DNA of 64,000 bases, from positions 3,968,001-4,032,000 of the forward strand of contig NZ_LT607752.1 of assembly GCF_900090265.1 (NCBI RefSeq), in the 5' to 3' direction. The DNA is from Micromonospora rifamycinica. Lineage in GTDB: Bacteria; Actinomycetota; Actinomycetes; Mycobacteriales; Micromonosporaceae. Below are positions 6,165 to 14,475 of this stretch, piece by piece (positions within the stretch are counted from its first letter, which is position 1; each line of letters begins with the position of its first letter). The position numbers were made by a program, and so were the translations under genes. The notes under the pieces were generated by a model, which saw only the letters and a program-made list of their open reading frames with translations, was not told the origin of the DNA and made no database searches.

Positions 6165-7525
6165 CCGCCGCCCGCTACCTCAGCCTGGCGGTGCCGTTGC
6201 TGGCCGTGCTCGCCGCCGCCCGGGTCGACCGGAGCCGCGCCGGCCGCTCGGCGGCGCTGCTGGCCTTCCTCGCCGCCGGCATCGGCATCGCCGCCCTCGG
6301 CGAGGTGGCCCGACGTACCGGTTGGTACGCGTTCGCCCCGGTGCGGGGGAGCTACCGGGGCATGCCGGTCGACCTGTGGATCGGCTGGGCCGCCCTCTGG
6401 GCTCCGCTGCCGGTGCTGCTCCGCCGGGTGCTGCCGCTGCCGGTGGCGCTGGGCCTGCTGCTCTGGGTCGACGCGGTGGCCATGCCCGCGCTGCACCCGC
6501 TGGTCAGCCTCGGCCCGAACTGGCTGGTCGGCGAGCTGGTCGGGCTGCTCGTGGTGGCCCTGCCGGCGCAACTGCTCGGTCGCTGGTGTGCCGACCGACG
6601 GCACCTGGTGGCGCGCACGCTGCTCCAGGTCGGGGTCTTCACCGCCCTGCTGCTGTGGCTGATCCCCAGCCTGGCCTTCGAGGTCGGCGACGGGTCGTGG
6701 GCGGCGGTGACCGGGCTGCCCCGGCCCACCCTGCTGCTCCTCGCCCAGGTGGCGCTGGTGCCGGCCGCCCCGGCGCTCGCCGCGGTCCGCGAGTTCGTCA
6801 CCCACGGTGGCGGCACCCCGTACCCGTGGGATCCGCCCGTGCGGCTGGTCACCACCGGGCCGTACGCCTATCTCGCCAACCCGATGCAGGCCGGCGCGGT
6901 GGCCCTGGTGCTGCTCACCGCGGCGCTCACCCGCAGCTCCGCACTGGTGGCGGCCGCGGTGGTGGCGGTCGCCTTCAGCGTGGCGGTGGCCCGGCCGCAC
7001 GAGGAACACGACCTGGCCGACGGGTACGGCGAGGCATGGCGCGCGTACCGGCGGCAGGTGCGGGACTGGTGGCCCCGTCGGCGGCCGTACCACGCGGGAC
7101 CGGCGGCGGTCCTCCTGCTCGACGACGCCTGCGGTCCATGCGCCGCGACCTGGCGTTTCCTCGCCCGGCGCCGCCCGGTGGGCCTGCGGATCCTGCCCGC
7201 CAGCTCGGCCGGCCGGGTGCTGTGGCGGGCGGAGTACGACGACGGCGGCGGTCGGTCGGAACGGGGGGTGGCCGCCGTCGCCCGCACGCTGGTCCACCTC
7301 CATCTCGGCTGGGCCGTGGTCGGCTGGATCCTGCGGCTGCCCGGGATCGCCTGGCTGGCACAGCTGGTGACCGATGCGATGATCACACCGCCACACCCGG
7401 CCGGCCCCCGAGGAGGACGATGTCCGGCACCAAGCAACGTCTCCTGGACGGCGCCATCGCCGCCATCCGGACGCACGGCATCGCCGGCGTGTCCGCCCGC
7501 ACCATCGCCGCCGCCGCCGGGGTGA
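6161..7525 (+). CDS. Polytopic membrane protein, ICMT/PEMT-like with C-terminal DUF393-like part
   Basis: The 454-residue protein begins with about seven membrane segments. It then has the signature of isoprenylcysteine/phospholipid methyltransferases at residues about 229-310: RLVTTGPYAYLANPMQ, then RPHEEHDLADGYGEAWRAYRRQVRDWWPR. After it comes a DCC/DUF393-like segment (VLLLDDACGPCAATWRFLARR), a thioredoxin-like redox fold in which the usual C-x-x-C spacing is kept as CGPC. The architecture suggests a membrane enzyme modifying an isoprenoid or lipid with a redox helper domain; this is inference. The start ATG overlaps the previous stop. The stop lies 106 bases inside the TetR gene, and the last about 35 residues are Pro/Ser-rich and look like read-through, so a true end near residue 420 lost by mutation is possible. 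Confidence 0.7.
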   Translation: MTAARYLSLAVPLLAVLAAARVDRSRAGRSAALLAFLAAGIGIAALGEVARRTGWYAFAPVRGSYRGMPVDLWIGWAALWAPLPVLLRRVLPLPVALGLLLWVDAVAMPALHPLVSLGPNWLVGELVGLLVVALPAQLLGRWCADRRHLVARTLLQVGVFTALLLWLIPSLAFEVGDGSWAAVTGLPRPTLLLLAQVALVPAAPALAAVREFVTHGGGTPYPWDPPVRLVTTGPYAYLANPMQAGAVALVLLTAALTRSSALVAAAVVAVAFSVAVARPHEEHDLADGYGEAWRAYRRQVRDWWPRRRPYHAGPAAVLLLDDACGPCAATWRFLARRRPVGLRILPASSAGRVLWRAEYDDGGGRSERGVAAVARTLVHLHLGWAVVGWILRLPGIAWLAQLVTDAMITPPHPAGPRGGRCPAPSNVSWTAPSPPSGRTASPACPPAPSPPPPG

Positions 7526-8052
7526 ACCAGGCGCTGGTCTTCTACCACTTCGGCACGGTCGACGACCTGCTCACGGCAGCCTGCCGGGCCAGCACCGCCG
7601 ACCGGATCGGGCACTGGTCGACCCGGCTGACCGAGGTCAGCTCGCTGCGGGAACTGCTCGCCGTCGGGCAGGAACTGCACGAGCGGGAACGCGAGCTGGG
7701 CAACGTCTCCGTCCTGGCCCAGCTGCTGGCCGGGGCGCAGGCCGACGAGCGGCTCGCCGCGCCCACCGCCGCCGCGCTCCAGCTCTGGGTGGACGAGATC
7801 GAGTCGGTCCTGCGCCGGCTGCTCGCCGGCTCACCGTTCGCCGAGATCGCGGACGTGCCCGGTCTGGCCCGCGCCGTCTGCGCCGCGTTCGTCGGGCTGG
7901 AACTGTACGACGGGGTGGACCGGTCGGCGGCGCGGCAGGCGACGGCGGCGCTCGACCAGCTCGCCGTGCTCATCGAGATCGTCGACGACCTCGGACCGGT
8001 CGCCCGCCGGGCGCTGCGCTCCCGGGTGAACCGGGCTACCCGCCGGGACTGA
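7420..8052 (+). CDS. TetR family transcriptional regulator
   Basis: The 210-residue protein has an N-terminal TetR helix-turn-helix (about residues 5-55: KQRLLDGAIAAIRTHGIAGVSARTIAAAAGVNQALVFYHFGTVDDLL, read here in pieces) and an all-helical ligand domain. ATG 7420 has AGGAGG directly upstream (7411-7416). It closes the operon begun at 5271 and starts inside the 3' end of the preceding frame. Two TTGAGC palindromes at the operon head are its likely operators, making the operon self-repressed until an unknown hydrophobic ligand binds. Its own 3' end and stop lie in a tandem duplication (8044-8130). Confidence 0.88.
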   Translation: MSGTKQRLLDGAIAAIRTHGIAGVSARTIAAAAGVNQALVFYHFGTVDDLLTAACRASTADRIGHWSTRLTEVSSLRELLAVGQELHERERELGNVSVLAQLLAGAQADERLAAPTAAALQLWVDEIESVLRRLLAGSPFAEIADVPGLARAVCAAFVGLELYDGVDRSAARQATAALDQLAVLIEIVDDLGPVARRALRSRVNRATRRD

Positions 8053-8130
8053 CCGCACACCACCGGCACCGCCCGGCCACGGGGCGGGACCGACCGTGCG
8101 CCACCGGGACCGACCGGCCACCGGACGGGT
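8044..8130 (+). repeat. Tandem duplication of the tetR gene 3' end, about 41 bp x 2
   Basis: CGGGACTGACCGCACACCAC at 8044 includes the stop codon. It recurs as CGGGACCGACCGTGCGCCAC from 8085, and the following bases (CCGGNACCG...CGGCCAC) are also shared. The second unit is diverged and non-coding. Confidence 0.55.
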
Positions 8131-8166
8131 CGGGCCGCCCGGCCGACGGCACCAGCACCGGGCCGG

Positions 8167-8913
8167 TCAGCCGGCGGCGACGATCTCGTCGGCGACGACG
8201 ACGAGCTGGTCCGCACCGACCTCGACGGCGCTCAGGTAGTGCCGCAACCAGGAGCGCAGCCCGTCCGGGGTGCCGGTGGCGAAGGCCCCGGCCGCGCCGA
8301 CGTACTCCGGCTCCCGCTCCCGGTGGCCGACGTCGACGGCGACCAGGCCGCGCGGGTCGAACCCCCGGGACATCAGCACCAGCCGCGCGGCGGCGCGGGC
8401 GACCACCCCGGACGGGCCGGCGAAGGGTCGCAGGTTGAGCAGTTCGCCGTGCACCACGGCGGCGAGGACCAGCGGGGAGACCGTCGTCCCGCCGGCGACC
8501 AGCCCGGCCAACCCGTCGAGCCGGGCCGCAACCACCGGATCGGCGACCGGCCGCCCCAGCTCGGCCTCGGCGACGACGTCCCGGGCGGCGAGCACGTGCA
8601 ACCGGGCCAGCGCCTGCCGGGGGGCCTTCGGCCACAGCTCGGTCAACCCGGGCAGCGCCCCGGCCACCCGCAGCGCCCCCTGGAGCACCGGCTCGGTGAC
8701 GGTGCCGGCGCGGACCGCCTCGCGCTCGTGGTCGTACCCCTCCAGGGCGGCGCTGGCCACCGCGCAGCGCAGGCCCACCTCGGCCGCGACCCGGCCACCC
8801 TGGCGGCGCAGCGCGCGGTGCCGCATCGCCTGGTCGACCCGCTCGCGGGCGCGCTCGACAGCGGGGGCGATGTCGGCGAGCGCGAGCAGCGGCGCGAGCG
8901 GGTCGGTGGTCAC
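8167..8913 (-). CDS. Fic-like domain protein with a degenerate active site
   Basis: The 248-residue, mostly helical protein contains HGELLNLRPFAGPSGVVAR at about residues 153-171. This aligns with the Fic core H-x-F-x-(D/E)-G-N-G-R, but the Asp-Gly-Asn-Gly-Arg part is replaced (FAGPSGVVAR). The catalytic histidine of Fic proteins would be an arginine here (RPFAG), so AMP-transfer is unlikely. A helix with Glu-Gly-Tyr (AALEGYDHE) upstream resembles the Fic inhibitory helix region. The gene is divergent from acetyl-CoA synthetase with a 216-base shared promoter region. Similar proteins often sit beside acs in actinomycetes as far as I recall, which would point to a conserved accessory role. The GTG at 8913 is the only suitable start. 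Confidence 0.6.
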   Translation of the reverse strand: MTTDPLAPLLALADIAPAVERARERVDQAMRHRALRRQGGRVAAEVGLRCAVASAALEGYDHEREAVRAGTVTEPVLQGALRVAGALPGLTELWPKAPRQALARLHVLAARDVVAEAELGRPVADPVVAARLDGLAGLVAGGTTVSPLVLAAVVHGELLNLRPFAGPSGVVARAAARLVLMSRGFDPRGLVAVDVGHREREPEYVGAAGAFATGTPDGLRSWLRHYLSAVEVGADQLVVVADEIVAAG

Positions 8914-9129
8914 CCCGCCACGCTAACGACCGGGTGACTCCGGGCGGACGCCACCCACCGACGCGGCGTCCCGACCGATCCTGATCAGGTCGGGGCAGGT
9001 CGGGCCGTCGAGCGCGCCGGGACGGCCGCTGAGCGCGCCGGCCGACACCGGGGGTGTCGCGGGCACCAGCTGCCCGGACTAACCTCGGCCGGGTAGGAGA
9101 CGCAGGTCACCCGACGAAGGAGTCACCGC

Positions 9130-11094
9130 ATGAGCGAGGCCTTGGCCAACCTGCTGAACGAGACGCGCCAGTTTCCGCCGCCGGCCGCACTCGCCGCGGA
9201 GGCCAACGTCACCGCCGGCTCGTACGACGAGGCCGGCGCGGACCGGCTCGCCTTCTGGGAGCGGCAGGCCGGCCGGTTGGCCTGGGCCAGGCCGTGGGAC
9301 GAGGTGCTCGACTGGTCGAACCCGCCGTTCGCCAAGTGGTTCGTCGGCGGCCAGCTCAACGTGGCGTACAACTGCCTGGACCGGCACGTGGAGGCCGGCC
9401 TGGGCGACCGGGTGGCGATCCACTGGGAGGGCGAGCCGGGCGACACCCGCACCCTCACCTACGCCGACCTGCACCGGCTGACCTGCCAGGCGGCGAACGC
9501 GCTGACCGACCTGGGGGTGGTCGCCGGCGACCGGGTGGCGATCTACCTGCCGATGGTCCCCGAGGCGGCGGTGGCGATGCTGGCCTGCGCCCGGATCGGC
9601 GCCACCCACAGCGTGGTCTTCGGCGGTTTCTCCGCCGACGCGCTGGGCAACCGGATCCAGGACGCCAGCGCCAAGGTGGTGATCACCGCCGACGGCGGCT
9701 ACCGCCGGGGCAAGCCGTCGGCGTTGAAGCCGACGGTGGACGAGGCGGTGGCGAACTGCCCGTCGATCGAGCACGTGCTGGTGGTCCGGCGCACCGGCGA
9801 GGAGGTCGCCTGGTCGGCGAAGGACCACTGGTGGCACGAGACGGTGGAGACGGCCCCGGCGGAGCACACCGCGCAGCCGTTCGACGCCGAGCACCCGCTG
9901 TTCATCCTGTACACCAGCGGCACCACCGCCCGGCCGAAGGGCATCCTGCACACCACCGGCGGCTACCTGACCCAGGCGGCGTGGACGGCGCACGCGGTGT
10001 TCGACCTCAAGCCTGCGACCGACGTCTACTGGTGCACCGCCGACATCGGCTGGGTCACCGGGCACTCCTACATCGTGTACGGGCCGCTGGCCAACGGCGC
10101 GACCCAGGTGATGTACGAGGGCACCCCGGACACCCCGCACAAGGGCCGGTTCTGGGAGATCGTCGACAAGTACAAGGTCAGCATCCTCTACACCGCACCG
10201 ACGCTGATCCGCACCATGATGAAGTGGGGCGAGGACATCCCGGCGGGCTTCGACCTGTCGTCGCTGCGCCTGCTCGGCAGCGTCGGTGAGCCGATCAACC
10301 CGGAGGCGTGGATGTGGTACCGCCAGCACGTCGGCCGGGGCGAGCTGCCGATCGTGGACACCTGGTGGCAGACCGAGACCGGTTCGATCATGATCTCCCC
10401 GCTGCCCGGGGTCACCGCGACCAAGCCGGGTTCGGCGATGACCCCGCTGCCCGGCATCGCCGCCGACGTGGTGGACGACCAGGGCCGGTCGGTGCCGAAC
10501 GGCGGCGGTGGTTACCTGGTGCTGCGCGAGCCGTGGCCGTCGATGCTGCGCACCATCTGGGGCGACGACAACCGGTTCATCGAGACGTACTGGTCCCGGT
10601 TCGAGGGGATGTACTTCGCCGGGGACGGGGCCAAGAAGGACGACGACGGGCACATCTGGCTGCTCGGCCGGGTCGACGACGTGATGCTGGTGTCCGGGCA
10701 CAACATCTCCACCACCGAGGTGGAGTCGGCGCTGGTGTCCCACCCGGCGGTGGCCGAGGCGGCGGTGGTCGGCGCGACCGACCCGACCACCGGGCAGGCG
10801 ATCGTCGCGTTCGCCATCCCGCGCGGCACCGCCGACACCTCGGGCGAGGCGGGCGAGCAGCTCATCACCGAGCTGCGCAACCACGTCGCCAAGACGCTCG
10901 GCCCGATCGCCAAGCCCCGGCAGATCATGCTGGTGCCGGAGCTGCCGAAGACCCGCTCCGGCAAGATCATGCGCCGGCTGCTGCGGGACGTGGCGGAGAA
11001 CCGGTCGCTCGGTGACGTGACCACGCTCCAGGACTCCTCGGTGATGGAGCTGATCTCCTCCGGGCTCAGCGGCGGCAAGTCCGACGAGGACTGA
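9130..11094 (+). CDS. acsA: Acetyl-coenzyme A synthetase
   Basis: The 654-residue protein is full length for the family. It converts acetate, ATP and CoA to acetyl-CoA, AMP and pyrophosphate in the cytoplasm. The P-loop-like motif YTSGTTARPKG (residues about 262-272), the LLGSVGEPINPEAW and TWWQTETGS core motifs, and YFAGDGAKKDDDGHIWLLGRVDD are all present. The C-terminal SGKIMRR contains the lysine that is acetylated in regulated Acs enzymes and is required for adenylation. GAAGGAG at 9116-9122 fixes the ATG at 9130. A perfect 18-bp terminator hairpin follows 17 bases after the stop, so the gene is transcribed alone. The divergent neighbour is a Fic-like protein. Confidence 0.97.
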   Translation: MSEALANLLNETRQFPPPAALAAEANVTAGSYDEAGADRLAFWERQAGRLAWARPWDEVLDWSNPPFAKWFVGGQLNVAYNCLDRHVEAGLGDRVAIHWEGEPGDTRTLTYADLHRLTCQAANALTDLGVVAGDRVAIYLPMVPEAAVAMLACARIGATHSVVFGGFSADALGNRIQDASAKVVITADGGYRRGKPSALKPTVDEAVANCPSIEHVLVVRRTGEEVAWSAKDHWWHETVETAPAEHTAQPFDAEHPLFILYTSGTTARPKGILHTTGGYLTQAAWTAHAVFDLKPATDVYWCTADIGWVTGHSYIVYGPLANGATQVMYEGTPDTPHKGRFWEIVDKYKVSILYTAPTLIRTMMKWGEDIPAGFDLSSLRLLGSVGEPINPEAWMWYRQHVGRGELPIVDTWWQTETGSIMISPLPGVTATKPGSAMTPLPGIAADVVDDQGRSVPNGGGGYLVLREPWPSMLRTIWGDDNRFIETYWSRFEGMYFAGDGAKKDDDGHIWLLGRVDDVMLVSGHNISTTEVESALVSHPAVAEAAVVGATDPTTGQAIVAFAIPRGTADTSGEAGEQLITELRNHVAKTLGPIAKPRQIMLVPELPKTRSGKIMRRLLRDVAENRSLGDVTTLQDSSVMELISSGLSGGKSDED

Positions 11095-11110
11095 CGCCGG
11101 GCGTACCCCC

Positions 11111-11156
11111 GTCGGTGGGTGCCGGTCCGCGTGGACCGGCACCCACCGACCTTTTT
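11111..11156 (+). terminator. Rho-independent terminator of acsA
   Basis: A perfect 18-bp stem (11111-11128 with 11133-11150) has a 4-base GCGT loop and is followed by CTTTTT. It is one of the clearest intrinsic terminators in the window. Confidence 0.95.
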
Positions 11157-11324
11157 CCGGGGGTACGGATGGGTCGGTAGGCCGAGGCCACTCGGGCTGA
11201 ACGGGCAGAGGCGACGCTCGCCCCTTCCGGTCGCGAACCCTTCTCATCTAGGTTCAGCGACATCGACCGGATTCGACGCACGTCCCCCGGCGATCCCTCT
11301 CCCATGCCCGAGAAACGGAGTGGC

Positions 11325-14120
11325 ATGAACATTCTCCCGTCCACCGCGGCGCGCCGACGCCTCCTCGTCGCGCTGCCCACCCTCGCGCTCGTCGCCACCT
11401 CGCTGACCGTGACCGGCAGCGCCGCGGCCCGGCCCGCCGGCCCGGCGGTGCCGACCCGGATCGGGGCCGACGAGCACTACCTCAACTACGCGGAGCCGGA
11501 GGTGCAGCCGGACACCCCGGGCAAGGAGGTGCGGGGCGCCGACGGGATCCTCGCCTCGCCCGCCGACGAGGCCCGCGCGTACGACCGGAAGTTCGCCGGT
11601 GGCAACCCGTTGGCCGCCCGGGAACTGGCCCGCAACGAGGCGCGGGCGATCCGGACCGGGCAGAGCCCCCGCGCGTTCAAGAAGGCCAAGAGCACCCAGA
11701 CGGCCAAGCTGCTCACCCTGCTGGTCGAGTTCAACGACCGGGCCGACGACGACTTCACCGGGGTGATGGTCCCGAAGACGGTCTTCGAGGACCGCACCTG
11801 CGTGCCCGGCACCGTCCAGAACGGGCCGAAGCACAACAACATCCCGAACCCGGCGACCCTGCCGCACGAGGACAACAACTCGATGTGGGTGCCGGACTTC
11901 TCGCCCACCCACTACGACAAGATGCTCTACACCAAGCAGGGCATCACCGAGCGGGTCCGCAAGGACCTCAAGGGACCGGACGGCAGGAAGGGCATCGACC
12001 TGTCCGGCCGCACCATGCACAACATGTACCTGGAGATGTCCAAGGGCGCGTACACGGTGGACGGGCAGGCCAGCCCGTGGATCACGGTGCCGCACTCGGA
12101 GGGCTGGTACGCGGCCTCGCGCTGCTTCCAGGACGACAGCGGGGCCTGGGTCGCCGGCCGGGAGCAGGCGATGAACGGCCACCCGGACAACCCGCAGGGC
12201 GCGGGCCGGCTCGCCACCGACGCGATCGACGCGCTGGCCGCGGCCGACCCGAACTTCCCGTGGGCCGACTACGACATGGAGGACCAGGGCGACCGGGACG
12301 GTGACGGCAACGTCAACGAGCCGGACGGGGTGATCGACCACCTGGTGCTGGTGCACGCCGGGCAGGGCAAGTCCCGCGGCGGCGGCGACCAGGGCGTGTA
12401 CGCCGTCTGGGCGCACTCCTCCACGGTGGCCGGCGGCTACACCATCCCCGGCACCAACCTGAAGGTGTCCAACTACATCGTGCAGCCGGAGGACGCCGGG
12501 GTCGGGGTCTTCGCCCACGAGTTCGGTCACGACCTGGGCCTGCCGGACCTCTACGACACCTCCGGCAACGCCGACTCGGACGTCGACTTCTGGGACCTGA
12601 TGGCGTCCGGCTCGCACAGCGGCGAGATCTTCCAGGCGCTGCCGGTGCACATGGGCATCTGGGACAAGTGGGTGCTCGGCTGGGCCGACCCGCTGACCCT
12701 CGCCCCCGGCACCCGGACCCGGACGGCACCGCTCGGGCAGAGCTCGCGTACCCCGGTGGGCACCCAGGACGGCATCAAGATCGACCTGCCGGACAAGGTG
12801 GTCACCCTCGCCGAGCCGCACAGCGGCACCGGGATGTGGTACAGCGGCGCCGACCAGGCCTGGGCGGACGTCCGGCTCACCCGGCAGGTCGCCGTCCCGA
12901 ACGCCACCGACGCGAAGTTCTGGATGTGGAACAACTACGTCATCGAGGAGGACTGGGACTACGGCTTCGTCGAGGTCTCCACCGACGGCGGGGCCACCTG
13001 GGCCGAGCAGAAGGTGTACGACGCGGCGGGCGCGCTGGTCTCCACGAACGACGGTTACGCCGACCCGAACGGCCGTATGGTCGACTTCGGCAACAAGAAG
13101 TACGGCCTGACCGGCGCCACCGACGGCTGGCGGCACGACTGGATCGACCTGTCGGCGTACGCCGGGACGACCGTGCAGGTGCGGCTGCGGTACGCCACCG
13201 ACGAGGCGTTCCAGGAGCGGGGCTGGTTCGCCGACGACCTCTCGGTCACCGGCGGCGGGGCCACCACCTTCAGCGACGACGTGGAGGGCGGCGCGAACGG
13301 CTGGACGCCGACCGTCGGCACCTTCACCGACACCACCGGCGCGGGCTGGCACATCGACCCGGGCACCCAGGTCAAGGCGCAGTACTACCTGGCCGAGTGG
13401 CGCAACTTCGACGGCTTCGACAGGGGCCTGAAGTACGCCTACGACACCATCTACTCGCACGAGGCGTGGAAGGTCGACCGGATCTCGTACAACGCGCCGG
13501 GCATGCTGGTCTGGTACCGGGACACCATGCTGGGCGACGTCAACCACGTCACCGGGCAGATGACCGCGCTGCCCAGCTACGGGGCCAAGGGCGGGCTGCT
13601 GATCGTCGACTCGCACTACGACCCGCTGCGGCGGACCGGTGAGGCGGCGGCGAAGGACCCGTCGGTGCTGGACAACCTGCCGAGCCGGCCGCAGTCGTCC
13701 AACGCGGCGTTCTCGCTGAACAGGACGTACCCGTTCACCGAGTGCCTGGAGGCGGCGGACGAGCCCTACAGCGCATACTGCACCAAGTTCGCCGGGCAGC
13801 GCCCGATGTCCACGTTCACCGACGCCAAGGGCTGGTACCCGGGCATCGAGATGCGCGACGGCTCCCCGTACGCGCGGGACAACGACGCCTCGGTGGTCGT
13901 CCCGTCGCGGCGGAACAAGCCGTACACCACCCGGGTGGTGAACCCGGACGGCACGCCGGCCACCGAGTTCTACGGTGTGACGCTGGGCGGCGGGGCGATC
14001 GTGCTCGGCACCGGCAACCCGTCCGACGCCGGGGTCCGGCACGGGGTCTCGATCAAGATCCTGTCGGCCGCGCCGGACAACTCGTACGCGGTCGTCCAGA
14101 TCGTCCCGGCGAAGAACTGA
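11325..14120 (+). CDS. Secreted M6-family (immune inhibitor A type) metalloprotease, copy 1
   Basis: The 931-residue exported protein has a signal peptide (basic NILPSTAARRRLL, then ALPTLALVATSLTVTGSAAA with a probable cut after AAA). A propeptide follows, then the peptidase M6 domain with the zinc motif HEFGHDLGLPDLYD (His398, Glu399, His402). An EF-like DRDGDGNVNEPDG loop precedes it, and beta-rich C-terminal domains contain two WAEQKVYD/AYAGTTVQVRLRYATDEAFQERGWF-type repeats (MAM/CUB-like). In Bacillus the family degrades host antibacterial peptides and surface proteins; in actinomycetes the role is general extracellular proteolysis. ATG 11325 is chosen over 11304 because CGGAG lies just upstream and the signal peptide then begins properly. 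A paralogue lies directly downstream. Confidence 0.92.
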   Translation: MNILPSTAARRRLLVALPTLALVATSLTVTGSAAARPAGPAVPTRIGADEHYLNYAEPEVQPDTPGKEVRGADGILASPADEARAYDRKFAGGNPLAARELARNEARAIRTGQSPRAFKKAKSTQTAKLLTLLVEFNDRADDDFTGVMVPKTVFEDRTCVPGTVQNGPKHNNIPNPATLPHEDNNSMWVPDFSPTHYDKMLYTKQGITERVRKDLKGPDGRKGIDLSGRTMHNMYLEMSKGAYTVDGQASPWITVPHSEGWYAASRCFQDDSGAWVAGREQAMNGHPDNPQGAGRLATDAIDALAAADPNFPWADYDMEDQGDRDGDGNVNEPDGVIDHLVLVHAGQGKSRGGGDQGVYAVWAHSSTVAGGYTIPGTNLKVSNYIVQPEDAGVGVFAHEFGHDLGLPDLYDTSGNADSDVDFWDLMASGSHSGEIFQALPVHMGIWDKWVLGWADPLTLAPGTRTRTAPLGQSSRTPVGTQDGIKIDLPDKVVTLAEPHSGTGMWYSGADQAWADVRLTRQVAVPNATDAKFWMWNNYVIEEDWDYGFVEVSTDGGATWAEQKVYDAAGALVSTNDGYADPNGRMVDFGNKKYGLTGATDGWRHDWIDLSAYAGTTVQVRLRYATDEAFQERGWFADDLSVTGGGATTFSDDVEGGANGWTPTVGTFTDTTGAGWHIDPGTQVKAQYYLAEWRNFDGFDRGLKYAYDTIYSHEAWKVDRISYNAPGMLVWYRDTMLGDVNHVTGQMTALPSYGAKGGLLIVDSHYDPLRRTGEAAAKDPSVLDNLPSRPQSSNAAFSLNRTYPFTECLEAADEPYSAYCTKFAGQRPMSTFTDAKGWYPGIEMRDGSPYARDNDASVVVPSRRNKPYTTRVVNPDGTPATEFYGVTLGGGAIVLGTGNPSDAGVRHGVSIKILSAAPDNSYAVVQIVPAKN

Positions 14121-14180
14121 GTACCGTGTCGGCCACTCCCGGCGATGCGGTGGTAAAGGTCATCGACTGACAGATCGGTG

Positions 14181-14222
14181 AACAGTGGGCCGGTGGCGGA
14201 GAAGCTACCGGCCCGCTGTTTC
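14181..14222 (+). terminator. Terminator after the first M6 protease
   Basis: AACAGTGGGCCGGT (14181-14194) pairs with ACCGGCCCGCTGTT (14207-14220), with one G-T pair, followed by TC. The loop is 12 bases. Confidence 0.75.
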
Positions 14223-14400
14223 ACACATCGCGGCAATCCAATCGAAATACATCACTACGATTCCCGGGTGGGGCGTCCGCGCTGCTCATGACCGTTGGTG
14301 AACACCCGGTGTGTGACGGTGAAAAGCGTTCCCATCAAAATCTTGCAACAAATCGACGCGGACATCTTCCCACCCGTCCCGGCAGTGTCTATGTTCACCA

Positions 14401-14425
14401 TGGGTCCCACTAGTGGGACGTCCCA
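14401..14425. promoter_or_regulatory. Overlapping TGGG/CCCA palindromes upstream of the second M6 protease
   Basis: Three palindromes overlap: TGGGTCCCA (14401-14409), the perfect 16-mer GTCCCACTAGTGGGAC (14404-14419) and the perfect 12-mer TGGGACGTCCCA (14414-14425). They lie 51-75 bases before the GTG start, where a repressor or activator would act. No regulator gene is adjacent. Confidence 0.65.
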
Positions 14426-14475
14426 TGCCGGCCCGTACCCCCGTTGGGCCGGTTCCCTCACACCGGAGGTACCAC

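Larger units (their letters stand above)
14121..14475. other. Intergenic region between the two metalloprotease genes
   Basis: These 355 bases contain a terminator hairpin (14181-14222) for the first protease. A relatively AT-rich stretch (about 14225-14395) should carry the promoter of the second. A set of overlapping palindromes lies at 14401-14425, and GGAGG at 14465-14469. No gene is visible. Confidence 0.6.

Noticed and set aside
11244..14042. 932-codon open frame antisense to the first M6 protease
   Set aside because: Long antisense frames are expected opposite GC-rich genes. The plus-strand frame has signal peptide, zinc motif and terminator, while the antisense translation has no recognisable domain.
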